Positions 37,798 to 48,700 of a DNA stretch of 64,000 nt are shown here, in pieces. This stretch comes from Toxoplasma gondii ME49 (Eukaryota > Apicomplexa > Conoidasida > Eucoccidiorida > Sarcocystidae). The translations under genes and the position numbers were made by a program. Positions within the stretch are counted from its first letter, which is position 1, and each line of letters starts with the position of its first letter. The notes under the pieces were generated by a model. That model was not told the origin of the DNA. It saw nothing but the letters and a program-made list of their open reading frames with translations, and ran no database searches. The stretch spans positions 1,207,227 to 1,271,226 of the forward strand of contig NC_031472.1 of assembly GCF_000006565.2 (NCBI RefSeq). The letters are read 5' to 3'.

Positions 37798-39861
37798 AGG
37801 AAAACGATTCACGTGGTGTGTTTTCCTTCAGTGACTCTGGATGGACGGCGGAAGTATCTACCGTGCAGCGAGGGCCACGAACTCTCGCTGTGCCTGTTTG
37901 CCGATCATCGCGAACAACTGCCACCGCTGTAAACCCATCGTCTTTTGATGCGTACAAACTGTCACTCATGGGAACTCCAGAGAAATCGCGGTTTCTTACT
38001 AATCAATGACAGGTACTACCGCCAGCGCTCCCATTGAACTAGACAGGTCTGCACCAGTGAACCCCGTCGTTGTGGTGGCAGGTTTCTAAATGACAGACAT
38101 CGGTCGACGGGGGGCTCTGAGTTGCCTGTGTTATTACCAGTTTCACGGTGCGTCAAAGTGCATGTTTTTCATTGTGATAGCCAGGCATGAGTGTCCGACA
38201 AAAGTTGCTACAGGACACACTGCGTCGTTGCTCGTGAAAAAAGTTTGCTCCATTTGGCAGAACTAGCGGTACTTAACTCATTTTAGGATAGGCACTTTGT
38301 CAATCTGATGCCGCTGGTGATCCTTGACAGTGCTTCATCTTTAAGTCTTCATACTCTTAATGTTTCAAGTTTCAGGCATTTGAAATGTTCACAGCACTGC
38401 AATAATAACTCTCTTATTGACAGTCGGTTATCGATGGACAGCAAGCCCCACGCGACACACACTGCCAGCTCAAGGCGTGGTTGGTCGTTCCCAGAACATC
38501 CATCATCCGAACAACCATTTTTTTCTCCCTTCGATTCATCGATGTCTCCTTTCCACGTTTTCATAATCCGTTTTGAGGAGCTTGGTCCCGAGAGCGACCG
38601 CAGCAACAGCCTTCCCAACGCGCGGGCAGTTTCCCAACCTGCGGCTGGTCTCGAGAGAATCTAAGCCGGTCTTTGCCCTGCAGTGCTGTCCGGGATGTGT
38701 GCCTGTCTCGCAGCGAGTCTGGTATTTGCCTTGGCATATTACTGCGAGACGGCCACCGGAAGGAGCTCTGTTGCATAACGATAAAAACTCTTGTACTCTA
38801 CGCGGGAAACTGAGATCTAGGCTCTAAGCTTTTATACGTCCTCTTGTGGGTTACGAATTTGCATCGCTTGTGTGTGCATGCGTTGGCCTCCGCCGCCTGT
38901 AGCCCCGGTGCTGCCCTCAGCAACATTCGTTCGGTCGAGTCCTTTTTTTAAACAAGGCAATTAAAGCCGCTGCACCGCAGGGGGTAGGCTGGCCGAGTGA
39001 GAGATGATTGCTGTGGCAGTTGGCATTTGCCAAGAGCCCGTTGAGCTGGACCCACGCGGATGGGCAATAACACGAGCACGACACCGTAACGTCGATTGCT
39101 GCCACGATTCCGTCGTTTTCCGGATTTCACGCGCAATTGTCTGATCCGTTGTTGTCTTTGTTTTCGAACACGTGGCAACTGTCTTCGGTGGGGGCGGGCA
39201 AATGCATTCAGTAAAGAGCGAAAGAATTTTTCCCGCCTCAAGCGGCGGTCTCCAGCCAAGTTGGTGCCGTTACTCCGGGGCTCTGGACTTGAGCGGTGCT
39301 GCTTTCCCCATCCCAACTTTCTTGGCCAAGCTGCGGTTCATGTGACCTCGAACTCCCAGGTATTCTCTCTCTATTTTGTATCCATAGCGCCAAGTAGGCT
39401 GTGTGGTCTGCCTGTGTACCTATGCCACACTACGAATATATATATATATATATATATATATGCTGTGCGTATATACTGCATGCAAAATTGTTTTTGAACG
39501 TTCAGACCTGCGGCTTATGGTTAGCTCACGTCGTTCACCAGTTTCTGTCTATGTGGCCTGCGGGCGTAGGGGGGCGTGAATCTTCCGACCTACGCTGCTC
39601 TCTTGCTAAGGGGTCTTGAACAAGCATTGGTAGTTTAATTCGTGTCCGTTGTCATCTGGAGGTGTGATTGTTTCTTCGAAGCGAGAAGGCGTTGGACAGC
39701 GATTCCTGGAAAGTAGAAACATTTTACTTGTCCGCATTCTGTTGCAGACATTTAAAACGATGGCCTCCGTGCAAGGCTGATCCCAGCGACTCGCGGCCGT
39801 TTCCCTGCATGCGCCTTGTTGGTCAGATGACCTACCTCGTTCATGTTTTCTTCCGAAACAG
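37798..39861. other. spacer upstream of LST8
   Basis: About 2.1 kb between two plus-strand genes. It presumably holds the coiled-coil gene's 3' UTR and the LST8 promoter and 5' UTR. A (TA)n tract lies at 39436-39461. No coding exon is supported. Confidence 0.5.
39436..39461. repeat. (TA)n microsatellite upstream of LST8
   Basis: About 26 bases of alternating TA, roughly 400 bases upstream of the LST8 start codon. Confidence 0.9.
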
Positions 39862-42800
39862 ATGGCACTGCCCTTCCCGGTCCTCGTCGCTGGAGGCCTG
39901 GACTCATGTCTGTTCGTGTGGAACGCGGTGTCGTCTGCGTGCATTGCGACGTTGAAGCTTCCCGATGAGCAGGTCAACACTTTAGCAACTTCTCAGCTTC
40001 CTGCCTCCTCAATCTCGGCTCGAAAACACTCCATTCGGTCAGAAGATCAGGAGATCCATCCTGCAGACTCCGGTGTGCCTTCTAACCGCCAGGAGGATCT
40101 TCTCCAGTCACCGTGGGGGTCCTCAGACTCCTCGGGTGGGCCTTCGCAAAATCAAACTGTCCTTGTTGCAGCTGCTGGGCACCCGTCCATCACAGTTTTT
40201 GACATAGGGGCACTAGGCGAACGCTCGGACGACGTCCTGCCCATTGCGACGTTACAAGGTATGTTCTCCGTTTTGAACGCTGCTTTGTAGGGTTTCTTGC
40301 ACGGTCTGTGTGACACGCGCTTCAGTGTCGGTGGAATTGGCTCGGCCTGGACCTGGGGCTGAAGAAGGCTCTCGAAAATGCATTGGATTTAAACACAAAC
40401 GGTTATGTTTAGGGCAGCAGAGACAAGTGCTTCTTCAGATTTTCTATCCTTTCATTCGGGCACGCACGCACGCGTTTTCTGAGGCGTCGATCCCAGAGGT
40501 AGACGTGCATTCGCCGGCCACAACGCGCACAGCATGGTACCAATGTTCGCACTTCATTTGGGAATATTCGATTAGGTGGATGGGCGTGTGGACGCGCCTT
40601 CGTCAGAACCACAGACAATACAGTTCTGCATTTTCCGAGCGCATGCGTGCTTTAATATAATGCCCAGGACACTTGCAGATCTGGTTCGTTTGGCCGTCAG
40701 CCCGCCGGAGCATCAGTCGAACAAATTCGCGTCCCCATCAGGCCTGAATATCCCACCTTCACTTGCCGCTGCATTGTGTGTTTGTCTTGTGCGAGGAGGA
40801 GCACGCAAACGGGCTGATGGACCAGCAATACCGTTTTGGGTGTCTTCTGTTGCTTGTGATTTTAGGACACGAGGGCAACGTCCGGAGCCTGGCATTTGTA
40901 CCCGATCCTTCAAGGAACTCGTCGGTCCAAGTGCGTATTCATCTGACAGTTTATTTTGGTAGATGTGATTTCTCCGAATGGCAAGCCTCACGATACCGGC
41001 GAAGAGGCTGGCGTCCGAATTGCACGGCAAAGCAGTCACCAACGGCGTTCTGGAAAAACTTTTTGATGATAAACACGATTCCCCTGCAGCATTTCGGTGT
41101 TTGTACACCGTTGTTTTCTGAAGGCGCCTCAGTCCATGCAGCCTCGGAGCAGAGTAGCGCACCATGAGGGAATGGGTCCGCTTTCTAGCGAATTTGTTTG
41201 CTGAGTTCATTGGTTGGTAACATCGCCTCACAGCGAAAGTGTTTAACACCCACCACCCGGCAACGCCTACTCACAGCAATAATCTTAAATATGCTCGAAG
41301 GTGGCATTTACGCTGGCGCGACTAACACGTAAGCGGATGTATCAGATAACCGAGCTATTGCTCTACACAACTAGGACGCTGTATGAATGATGCAGCGACA
41401 CGGGGTGTATCTGCAGTATCTCGCAGGTCCTCCTGTGCGTTTACTGTTCCGTGTAGACTCGTGGCGACAGGACCAGCTGTTCATCCCCCGGCAACGCAAC
41501 TGGGACTAGTTACCTCGGGGGCGCGTCTTTGATTTGCTCCTGCGGGGATGATGCAACTTGTCGAATCTGGGATTTGCGGGCTCCCGGGCACCAGATGCTT
41601 TTGCAGAACGAACCGGGGGTCTCTATCAACTCTGTCTGGAGCGTGCCTCGACCGGATCTTCCGTGTCACATCATCGCTGCAGATGCGAATGGGGCTCTGA
41701 AGGCCTGGAATTTGAGAAGCAACACAACCTGGTGAGTTGGAGGTTTGCCGGTCTCTGAAGCCGCACAGCTCAGGGTGCAGAGTTGCACGTGGGACGGGTG
41801 GGGTGCTTAGGGCAGGCACTAGTTCACACGATTAAATGATTGAGGGTAACGCTGCTCATGTTCAATCTGTCGTGGTAGACATCTGTGGTCACACTGGGGC
41901 GACCGCCGTGAAGGTTCAGCGGCATGCAGTGACAGCAGAGCGTCTGTCCCTCTGTCCCATGAGGCGCCCTTCGCACTGCCGCTCGCTGGTTCGCGAACAG
42001 ATCGCGTACATGCTCATATTACTTAGAGGGAACTCGGCGGGGCAGAAGCAAAACGGACAAGCTGTACAGGCACTTGTGGGAAGGAAGTGAAGGGATGTGA
42101 CTGGGCGAGGCAACGACGCAGAATCTGCCTCGCCGCTGCTGTCATACAGGGAGCTGGCAAGACCTGGACGGCAGCTAGCGCTGAGTATTGTTACAGGAAA
42201 TGGTCTCGGTTCTGAAATCGCCGCCGTCGCCAAATGCGGTTCGTTAAGCACCTTTTCCCTGGCGCCGGTTTTGTCCGGAACAGCGTCTCTGACTTTTGAC
42301 TCCTACTTTTTCCCTCATGGCCCCAATTACGGTGAGTGCTTAGGCCGTTGCTAGGCCACAAACTGCTTCTCTCAGAAGTGAGTTTTGAACGATAAAGACA
42401 CTTTTGTTTGTCCCCCCCCCCTTTGGGCGTATGCTCACTTCTCCTTTGTCCCAAAAGTTAGTAATTTTGGGGCTTCATCAGGGAGATCAAAAGCCTTTTG
42501 CAGTTGCCGAGAACGGAGTAAACCGAAGGTGCAGATCCGATGTTCTTGTCTCCCGCTCTCGGGTAGCCCTCGGGGTGTGGAACAGCTTGTGCGATCCGCA
42601 AACGATGCGTCTGAGCGTGGCTTGTCGTCGGGGCACTCGCGAACGATTGTCCATTTTCTGACTGACGTGTTAGACTTTTCGCTGGCTGCAAGGAATTCGG
42701 CTCCGTCGATGTTTTGTTTGCACGCTTGTGCAGTTTTGAGCTGTCGGTACAGCCCAGTCCGCCACGCCGTGAAATCGTCTGCGGAGGCGCCACGGGGCTC

Positions 42801-44348
42801 TGATTGCGCAGCCTGGCGGAGTCGCGAGGCCCAGGAGGAACTCGGCGCGAAGCGGAAGCAGAAACAGTACGCACACGCTTGGTGGCAACAGCAGAAGTAC
42901 GCCCACGAGTGGTGGCGAAAGCGCGGAGGTGGCGTCTGGTGGCAGCACTTGGCCGACGAAAACGACGGCGCTGTGTGGGGGGAGAAGGATCGAGAGGCAG
43001 CCTGGGCAGATCAAGCTCGGTGGGGCGGGCAGTGGTGGCAAGAGTTCAGAGGCGCGAAGCCCTGGTGGCAGCAGGAGGCTGGCGGACGCGCTTGGTGGCA
43101 GCAGCGAGGCCGCAAGGCCTGGTGGCAGCGTCCCCATTTGGAGCATGCAGGCGACGGGCGCAAACACATTTTTCAAATTGGCGGCTGGTACGTCTGGGAA
43201 CCCTGCAAAGACGGGCACGGACGAGTTGAGAAGTTTTTCAGAGTCGACGACGGCACTGCAACGGGACAAGGACCGAAGGGCTTGGGGGACGGACAGAGGA
43301 ACGACGACGATCCAGACCTGACGCGCGACAACGAGTGGGTAGAGCAGAGGAAACAGACAGAGGGTTCGGATGCAAAAAAGGGCCGCGAGAGTTCGGTGCC
43401 CAGGGAATTCTGTAGCTGCGAGGAAGACGCAGACGAGGAGACGCAAACAGCGGAGGAAGAACGGAAACAAATAACAGGAACTCGAAACGAATCAGAAGAA
43501 GGAGGCGAGACCACGTGGGTGCAGCGCATGGCAACGACCGGAGCCGATGGTGTCTGCGTGCTTTGGAAACGCGAGGGGAATGGCGAGTGGACCAGTGAAC
43601 GAGAGCTCACTGGGCACGACCGGTAAGGCCGTCGGGGAAGACGGATTTTCACGAAGTAGGGGACTAAACAAGAGGCTCGTACGTAGAAAGAAAAGACGAG
43701 GGCTCAGCCGAGGTAAATGAGATGAGGGTGTGCTTCTATCACTGGCTTCCGACTGTCAGTGTCCCGGGCGTACAGCTGAGGAGACGTCAGGGGAAAGGGG
43801 CGCGGAAACAATTGCTTGAGGAACCGTTTTCAGGTGCGCTTAAACCACAACTGTAGGCTACAAATTGCTGCCCTCTCGTTTGCTTGTGCGTTTCACAGGT
43901 GGGTGTGGGACTGTACGTTCAGCCGCGATGGCAAGATGCTTGTCACCGGTGGCTCGGATGCCTGCTGCAAGTTGTGGTCAGTTGAAACGGGGAAGCAATT
44001 TGTCGAGTACTTCCCGGAAAAGAACGTCGGCGCCGCAGGAGAGAGAGTCCGGAGCACCAAGGTAAGGATGCAAGGCGCCCGAATGCCATCCCAACACTTC
44101 GTGACGTGTTTCTACCGGGACTGTCAATGGCCGCACCGCGTATTGTTTTGTACACACACGTGCCCAGAAAGAGGCTGGACGTCGTTAGCGATAGTTTCGT
44201 CCGGGGATTCGCCTGCAGCCTACAATCCGTGAGACTGTGTTTGATGTCGGTAACCTACTGCGTCACAGGGATCTGGACGTCTGCTTTTTTTCCGGTGCAG
44301 GCCTTGCTTGCGATATCATTACTCGATGCGCCCGTGGAGAAAAAGTAA
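39862..44348 (+). CDS. LST8: LST8, WD40 beta-propeller subunit of TOR complexes (672 aa, or about 420 aa if spliced further)
   Basis: Exons are 39862-40258, 40866-40930, 41457-41731, 42150-42331, 42734-43622, 43899-44061 and 44301-44348, all GT-AG and in phase. WD repeats follow LST8 order: GGLDSCLFVW, GHEGNVRSLAF, CGDDATCRIWDLRAPG, ADANGALKAWNL, EIAAVAKCGSLSTFSL, LSCRYSP, GADGVCVLW, WVWDCTFSRDGK and GGSDACCKLWSVETGK. The C-terminus, ALLAISLLDAPVEKK, corresponds to the usual LST8 end. LST8 binds the TOR kinase domain and stabilises the active complex; here this is inferred from homology. Usual length is about 310-330 residues. The excess comes from a short insertion in the first blades (about residues 48-95) and a roughly 250-residue Trp-rich tract in exon 5. 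That tract is bounded by in-phase GT (42769) and AG (43524), so it could be an intron. Whether a TOR kinase partner exists elsewhere in the genome cannot be seen here. Confidence 0.92.
42412..42421. repeat. C10 homopolymer in an LST8 intron
   Basis: Ten C in the intron between LST8 exons 4 and 5. Confidence 0.85.
42870..43130 (+). repeat. degenerate TGGTGGCAG(CAG) minisatellite in LST8 exon 5
   Basis: Imperfect copies of a Gly-rich-looking DNA unit, TGGTGGCAGCAG or close variants, at irregular 30-60 base spacing. Read in the LST8 frame they give seven Trp-Trp pairs (residues about 356-437). All three plus frames, and one minus frame, stay open across it, so openness alone is weak evidence for translation. 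Confidence 0.85.
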
Positions 44349-45745
44349 GAGAAAAAGTGTGCTGAAACAGGAGGTGGGAGTCTCTGGCAAAAAGCCAAAG
44401 AAGGAACAACAGTGCTGGTGCAAATCGATCCACGACGGGTCAAGAAATCCGTCTGTCATCGTCACTGTCAGGACCTGGAGCAAGCGCCAGCGCGAAAACA
44501 AACTGAGCATGCCACGAGTGCGGGAACAACGGATGCGGATGTCCCGCGGACAGAAAGCACCTCCGCTTGCAAATCAGTGATTGCGTGATTGCCGGGTTAC
44601 ACGGAAGGTCAAAGTATGTACTTCCGTCGTGCAAAGAAAGGTAAACAGAGACCTGGACCGTGTGCTGAAGGCGGAAGGGGGGGGTGCAAGAGAGGCGATC
44701 AAGAAGAGACAAATTACAGGGAAACGTGGAACGCCGATGTCGTGTAGGACGCCACCGGTGCAGGGGTTACTCCGGACTATTTGAATCGCATTTTATCATA
44801 CGGATAGGTTGGAGGCGATGCTGAGGCCACATGCTACGGAGCAGCCTCCTTTCCTATGAGCGCAGGTTGCAGTGAGGCATGGTCTGTATCGTATCCCTGC
44901 TCCTGCTGCCGCAGACGTGCTGATCGGGAAGGTTAGCGTGTCGTCGGCATTTGCCAAGAAACGTTTATCGTCTGTAAGCCCTTGTGAAGACGGCATAACT
45001 CGAGAGTTCCAGCTCGCCGATGTCCTGCCCACAGTTTCCCCTTCTGCATCGCGTCAGGCCTCGTTCACACGAAACTTGCCGTCCTTGCCGTTGCTTACGA
45101 CTGAGCAGGAGTCACGGTTATCAACTTTCAGGTTCACCGTACTGCTTGTCTTTTTTTTCATTGTCCGGCATCACGAGGTGTCTTTTGTTCTCCTCAACTC
45201 TTCGTTAGCTACTGTAGTGTACCCATCCGAAACGATCGGGGTGGGGCCTTGCTGTTGCTGTGGCCCTCTTGCAGGGTTTCACGTTGTGACACGAAAAACA
45301 CGTTTATAGGGTGCTCCCGATGTGACATCGACTTGGAGGTCACTAAACAATTTTTTATACGAGGCTTGTTGCCAAACGAAGCACGCCGATGATGAGTATG
45401 TTAGCAGTGCATGCTTCGGCTGTATTTTTTTCCGGTTGACTTCACAGTGGGTATGACAATGATCCGTTGTGTCACTTGTTTCCGGGAGGACGCACGCCCC
45501 TCTATCTTCCTACGTTGTTTTATTTCATTGAGACAATATAAATTCAGTCTCTGACAACGCTGGTTAGTGAGCGTTACAGCCAATCCCCTGGTGTGTAGCT
45601 GCGCACCCAGGGGGCGTTTCCATTTGCTATGAGGTCAGGAGAAACACCCGAGCCTGGCCCAAGTAATTCACACTGTAAGACATTCCTGGCGAAAATCGAC
45701 TCGAAAGGGCACTTCGTGCACTGAAATACGGAACGCGCGTGATGC
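44349..45745. other. convergent spacer between LST8 and DRC7
   Basis: About 1.4 kb between the stop codons of two convergent genes; it should hold both 3' UTRs. A 145-codon plus-strand frame (44872-45309) shows no family motif and no partner exons. Confidence 0.5.
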
Positions 45746-48700
45746 TCAGCCGAATGTCTCCTTCGACCACATAGGTGCAAGGCGGCTGTCCGCAAGAAGG
45801 AGACGCTCAAGGTCGTTTAGTTTTTCAATCGCCTGCAGACGGAAGGAACATGTGGCAAGCGTTTTTGCTGAACCAGTCACTTGTGGAGTACGTAGAGTTC
45901 GTCACATCGTCTTGACTGCCGAAACGCTAGAACCTGCTTCGATGCCAGAGCTACCTAATGTACACGTCTCTGAAGCCGTCTGTTTAGAGAAGCGATAAGT
46001 GGTACTGCACCGGGTGTTTAGAATTGCTGTTCGGGTAGTACAGAAAGCAACGCGGTCGGCATGCTAAGGCAGACATGCCGAGACGTTCCCCCCTTCGTGC
46101 AGAGAGGTCTCGTCGGTTACGACGTAGAGAACGCGCTGATCCCAGTTTTTAAAATGCTCTTGCTGATGTTTGTGTCGCCATGCGTATACCTGCACTTCGT
46201 GACGGTGCAGCCGCTGCTCCAGAATCCGTATTTTGAACACAATTTCACCTTGCTGCTCCTCAATGCTGTTTCCCTCCTCTTCCTCTTTATTTACGCAGCT
46301 GGCGTCCTGGGTGGTCTCTTTTAGACGGCGTTGCTGAGCTTCCTGCGGCGCCCCAGACCAAGGAATTAGGGTAACGTCACAACAGTGGGTCGATCCTCTC
46401 CGAGGCTGAGAGACTATGACGTTGTGCAAAAGAAAGTGCTTAAACTCTATCTATATTGTACGGTATTTAGCCGTGCGTTTCTCGTCCATGGATGCACTAA
46501 TAGGCACTACACACTGATATCACAGCCCACCTTCAAACGCTTTAGCTTCTCTTGCTGCTCCTGAAGTCGCTTCTGGGTCACTGCAGCCCGGCGCAGCATT
46601 TGTTTCTGAGCACATAGAAATGCGTAGAGTGGAACCGCAACCAGCAGCCCATGTGCGAAACCACGTGTGCACAAATGCGTATAGTTCCGCTATGGATGCG
46701 TGCTCCACCGATGTTGTATGCGGCGAATCACACCCAAGAAGGGCCGTGGCGGTAGCTGCTTGCCAGAAATTGACACAACACACCGTTTTTGCCTACCACA
46801 GCGTGTGCACTGTTGGGGAGACACCTCTGTGGCTGCTAGGACTTAAAATGACATGTTTTTCAGACAATCGATTAGAACTGACCCTCATATCATTTTTGCA
46901 TCTTTTCGCGATCAGCTCGGCAGAGGCAGCATCCAGAGTTCGACCTACGAACAGAGAGAAAAACCGCAAACAGGCAAAAAATAACATGTACCAGATCCAC
47001 TGAGGAATTGGACTGTGCTCGTAAGCTCATGTGGACCACTACGGAACCTCATGTGGATCACTACGGAACCTCAGCCGAACTCCCTCGGCTCGGGGAAGAA
47101 ACATGTCTCGAATACACCTTGTAACTTCTGTGTCCGTTCACCTGCCAACGTGAGTGAATTGGGTGCATCTGTGGTGGCAACACATCTGTATTACTACACT
47201 GGAAGCAGTGCTGAGGCGCGTAGTCAAACACCTATCACTGTCACAGGTAGACTCATTTCTCTGGTAAAGGGATAAAAGCCAGAACCTCTGCTTCCTACCT
47301 ACACAAGGCAGAGCTGTTGACATTTCTTGTGTAGAATCATTAGGGTTCCATCTCATATCGGAGAGCAACGTGTTTGTCAGATGTCGTCCTGCATGTTCCG
47401 TGGGCTACTACACGGTCGCAGGCGTTCCTACCGACAGGACTAGACATATGCTTGGACGTGAGCAGTGTGCTTAAAGACAACCTCTTCTTCTAGTGCAGGT
47501 AGATCTGTTTCGTACCCCTGAACTCGATGAAATATGGTGCGAGGATGTCGATCTGCAGATTGCATCCCACAAGCAAAGAAACACAAAAAGCCACACATGG
47601 CGCCCTTGTGCACGAGAGTACGCAGATAAATAGACATACGTACATTTAGATATACCGGGGGTAGCTTCGCGGCCAGCATGAAGCCCTCCCGTTCTGCATC
47701 GCGAACAGCGGCACAGGGGTACCTCGTTATTTTCTGTCTTCTTTTGCTTCGTCTCGAGGGCATGTTTCTCTTCACTGTGATTCTTTAGAAGCTCCCGGGC
47801 AGCATCGTAGACTGTCAGTTGAAGCGTGTGTTGTGTGTGGGTAGGCGCCCCGCTGTTCCCCTCGCCACTCGTGCTACCTTGCCCATCAGTGCAGGCCTGT
47901 CCTTGCGTCTCTCTTGTGCTCTCCCCTGAAACTCGATGGCCTCCTTCAATAGCCGCCCCGCGGTGGCCCATCTCGCTGTTGGGAGACATTGGTCGAGAAG
48001 TACTGGGGGACCCTTCCCTCAGGCCTAGTATGTGCCTTTCTTCCAGTTCACGAGCGGCTGTAATTGCAGCCTCTTGCTGGCCTCTCCACTGAAGGGATTT
48101 TCGAGCACAACGAAGAAGGCTCAGGAAACCTCAGCCAAGCGGATCTATGTCCACACCAATGCAACAACGACACGAACAGCATACCGACATGCAGTATCGT
48201 TGAAAACTGAAAAATGACAGCACCGAGGTTGTTTGTAGTATGCATTCCTGATCTGGTATGCATGGACGGAAAGAAGATTGCGATTCTGTCATTTTACTCT
48301 CGCAGCCGCTGACAGGTGCAGGTTGTTCCAGTCGCATGGTAACGTACTCGGTCCCGTCGATTCCTTACCACGTGGATTTGATACGCTTGATCGACGACGA
48401 AATTTCTGAATCTCATCACCATCTCCTTTTGGCGCATCAGGTACCGATGGATCTGTAGAGGTCCGTGACAGAGACGAGACAGATTCTCTGATTTTTAGAA
48501 AATTCTTTACAGCCGCCCCCTTGACCCCAACAAACATGTAAAACAAAAGAGAAAGTTGTAGTTACCCAAGCTTTTCCTGGTAAACGACCACACCTCTGCA
48601 GTGATATTCGTTAACGGTCTGACTCACTGACTGCCTGCAGCACTAGCTATCGGCATCGCCTAACCAGTATGCAACATCTCGGTTGTACATATCACGCATC

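Noticed and set aside
42670..43470. Minus-strand 266-aa Leu/Pro-rich frame opposite LST8
   Set aside because: It is a shadow of the TGGTGGCAG repeat, which is open in most frames; there is no start context or partner exon.
46061..46324. Plus-strand 87-aa frame with two hydrophobic, membrane-like segments
   Set aside because: It is exactly antisense to the DRC7 exon encoding FKIRILEQRLHRHE, which matches a known family and joins in phase with its neighbours. The hydrophobic look results from the reverse complement of a Glu/Gln-rich coiled coil.
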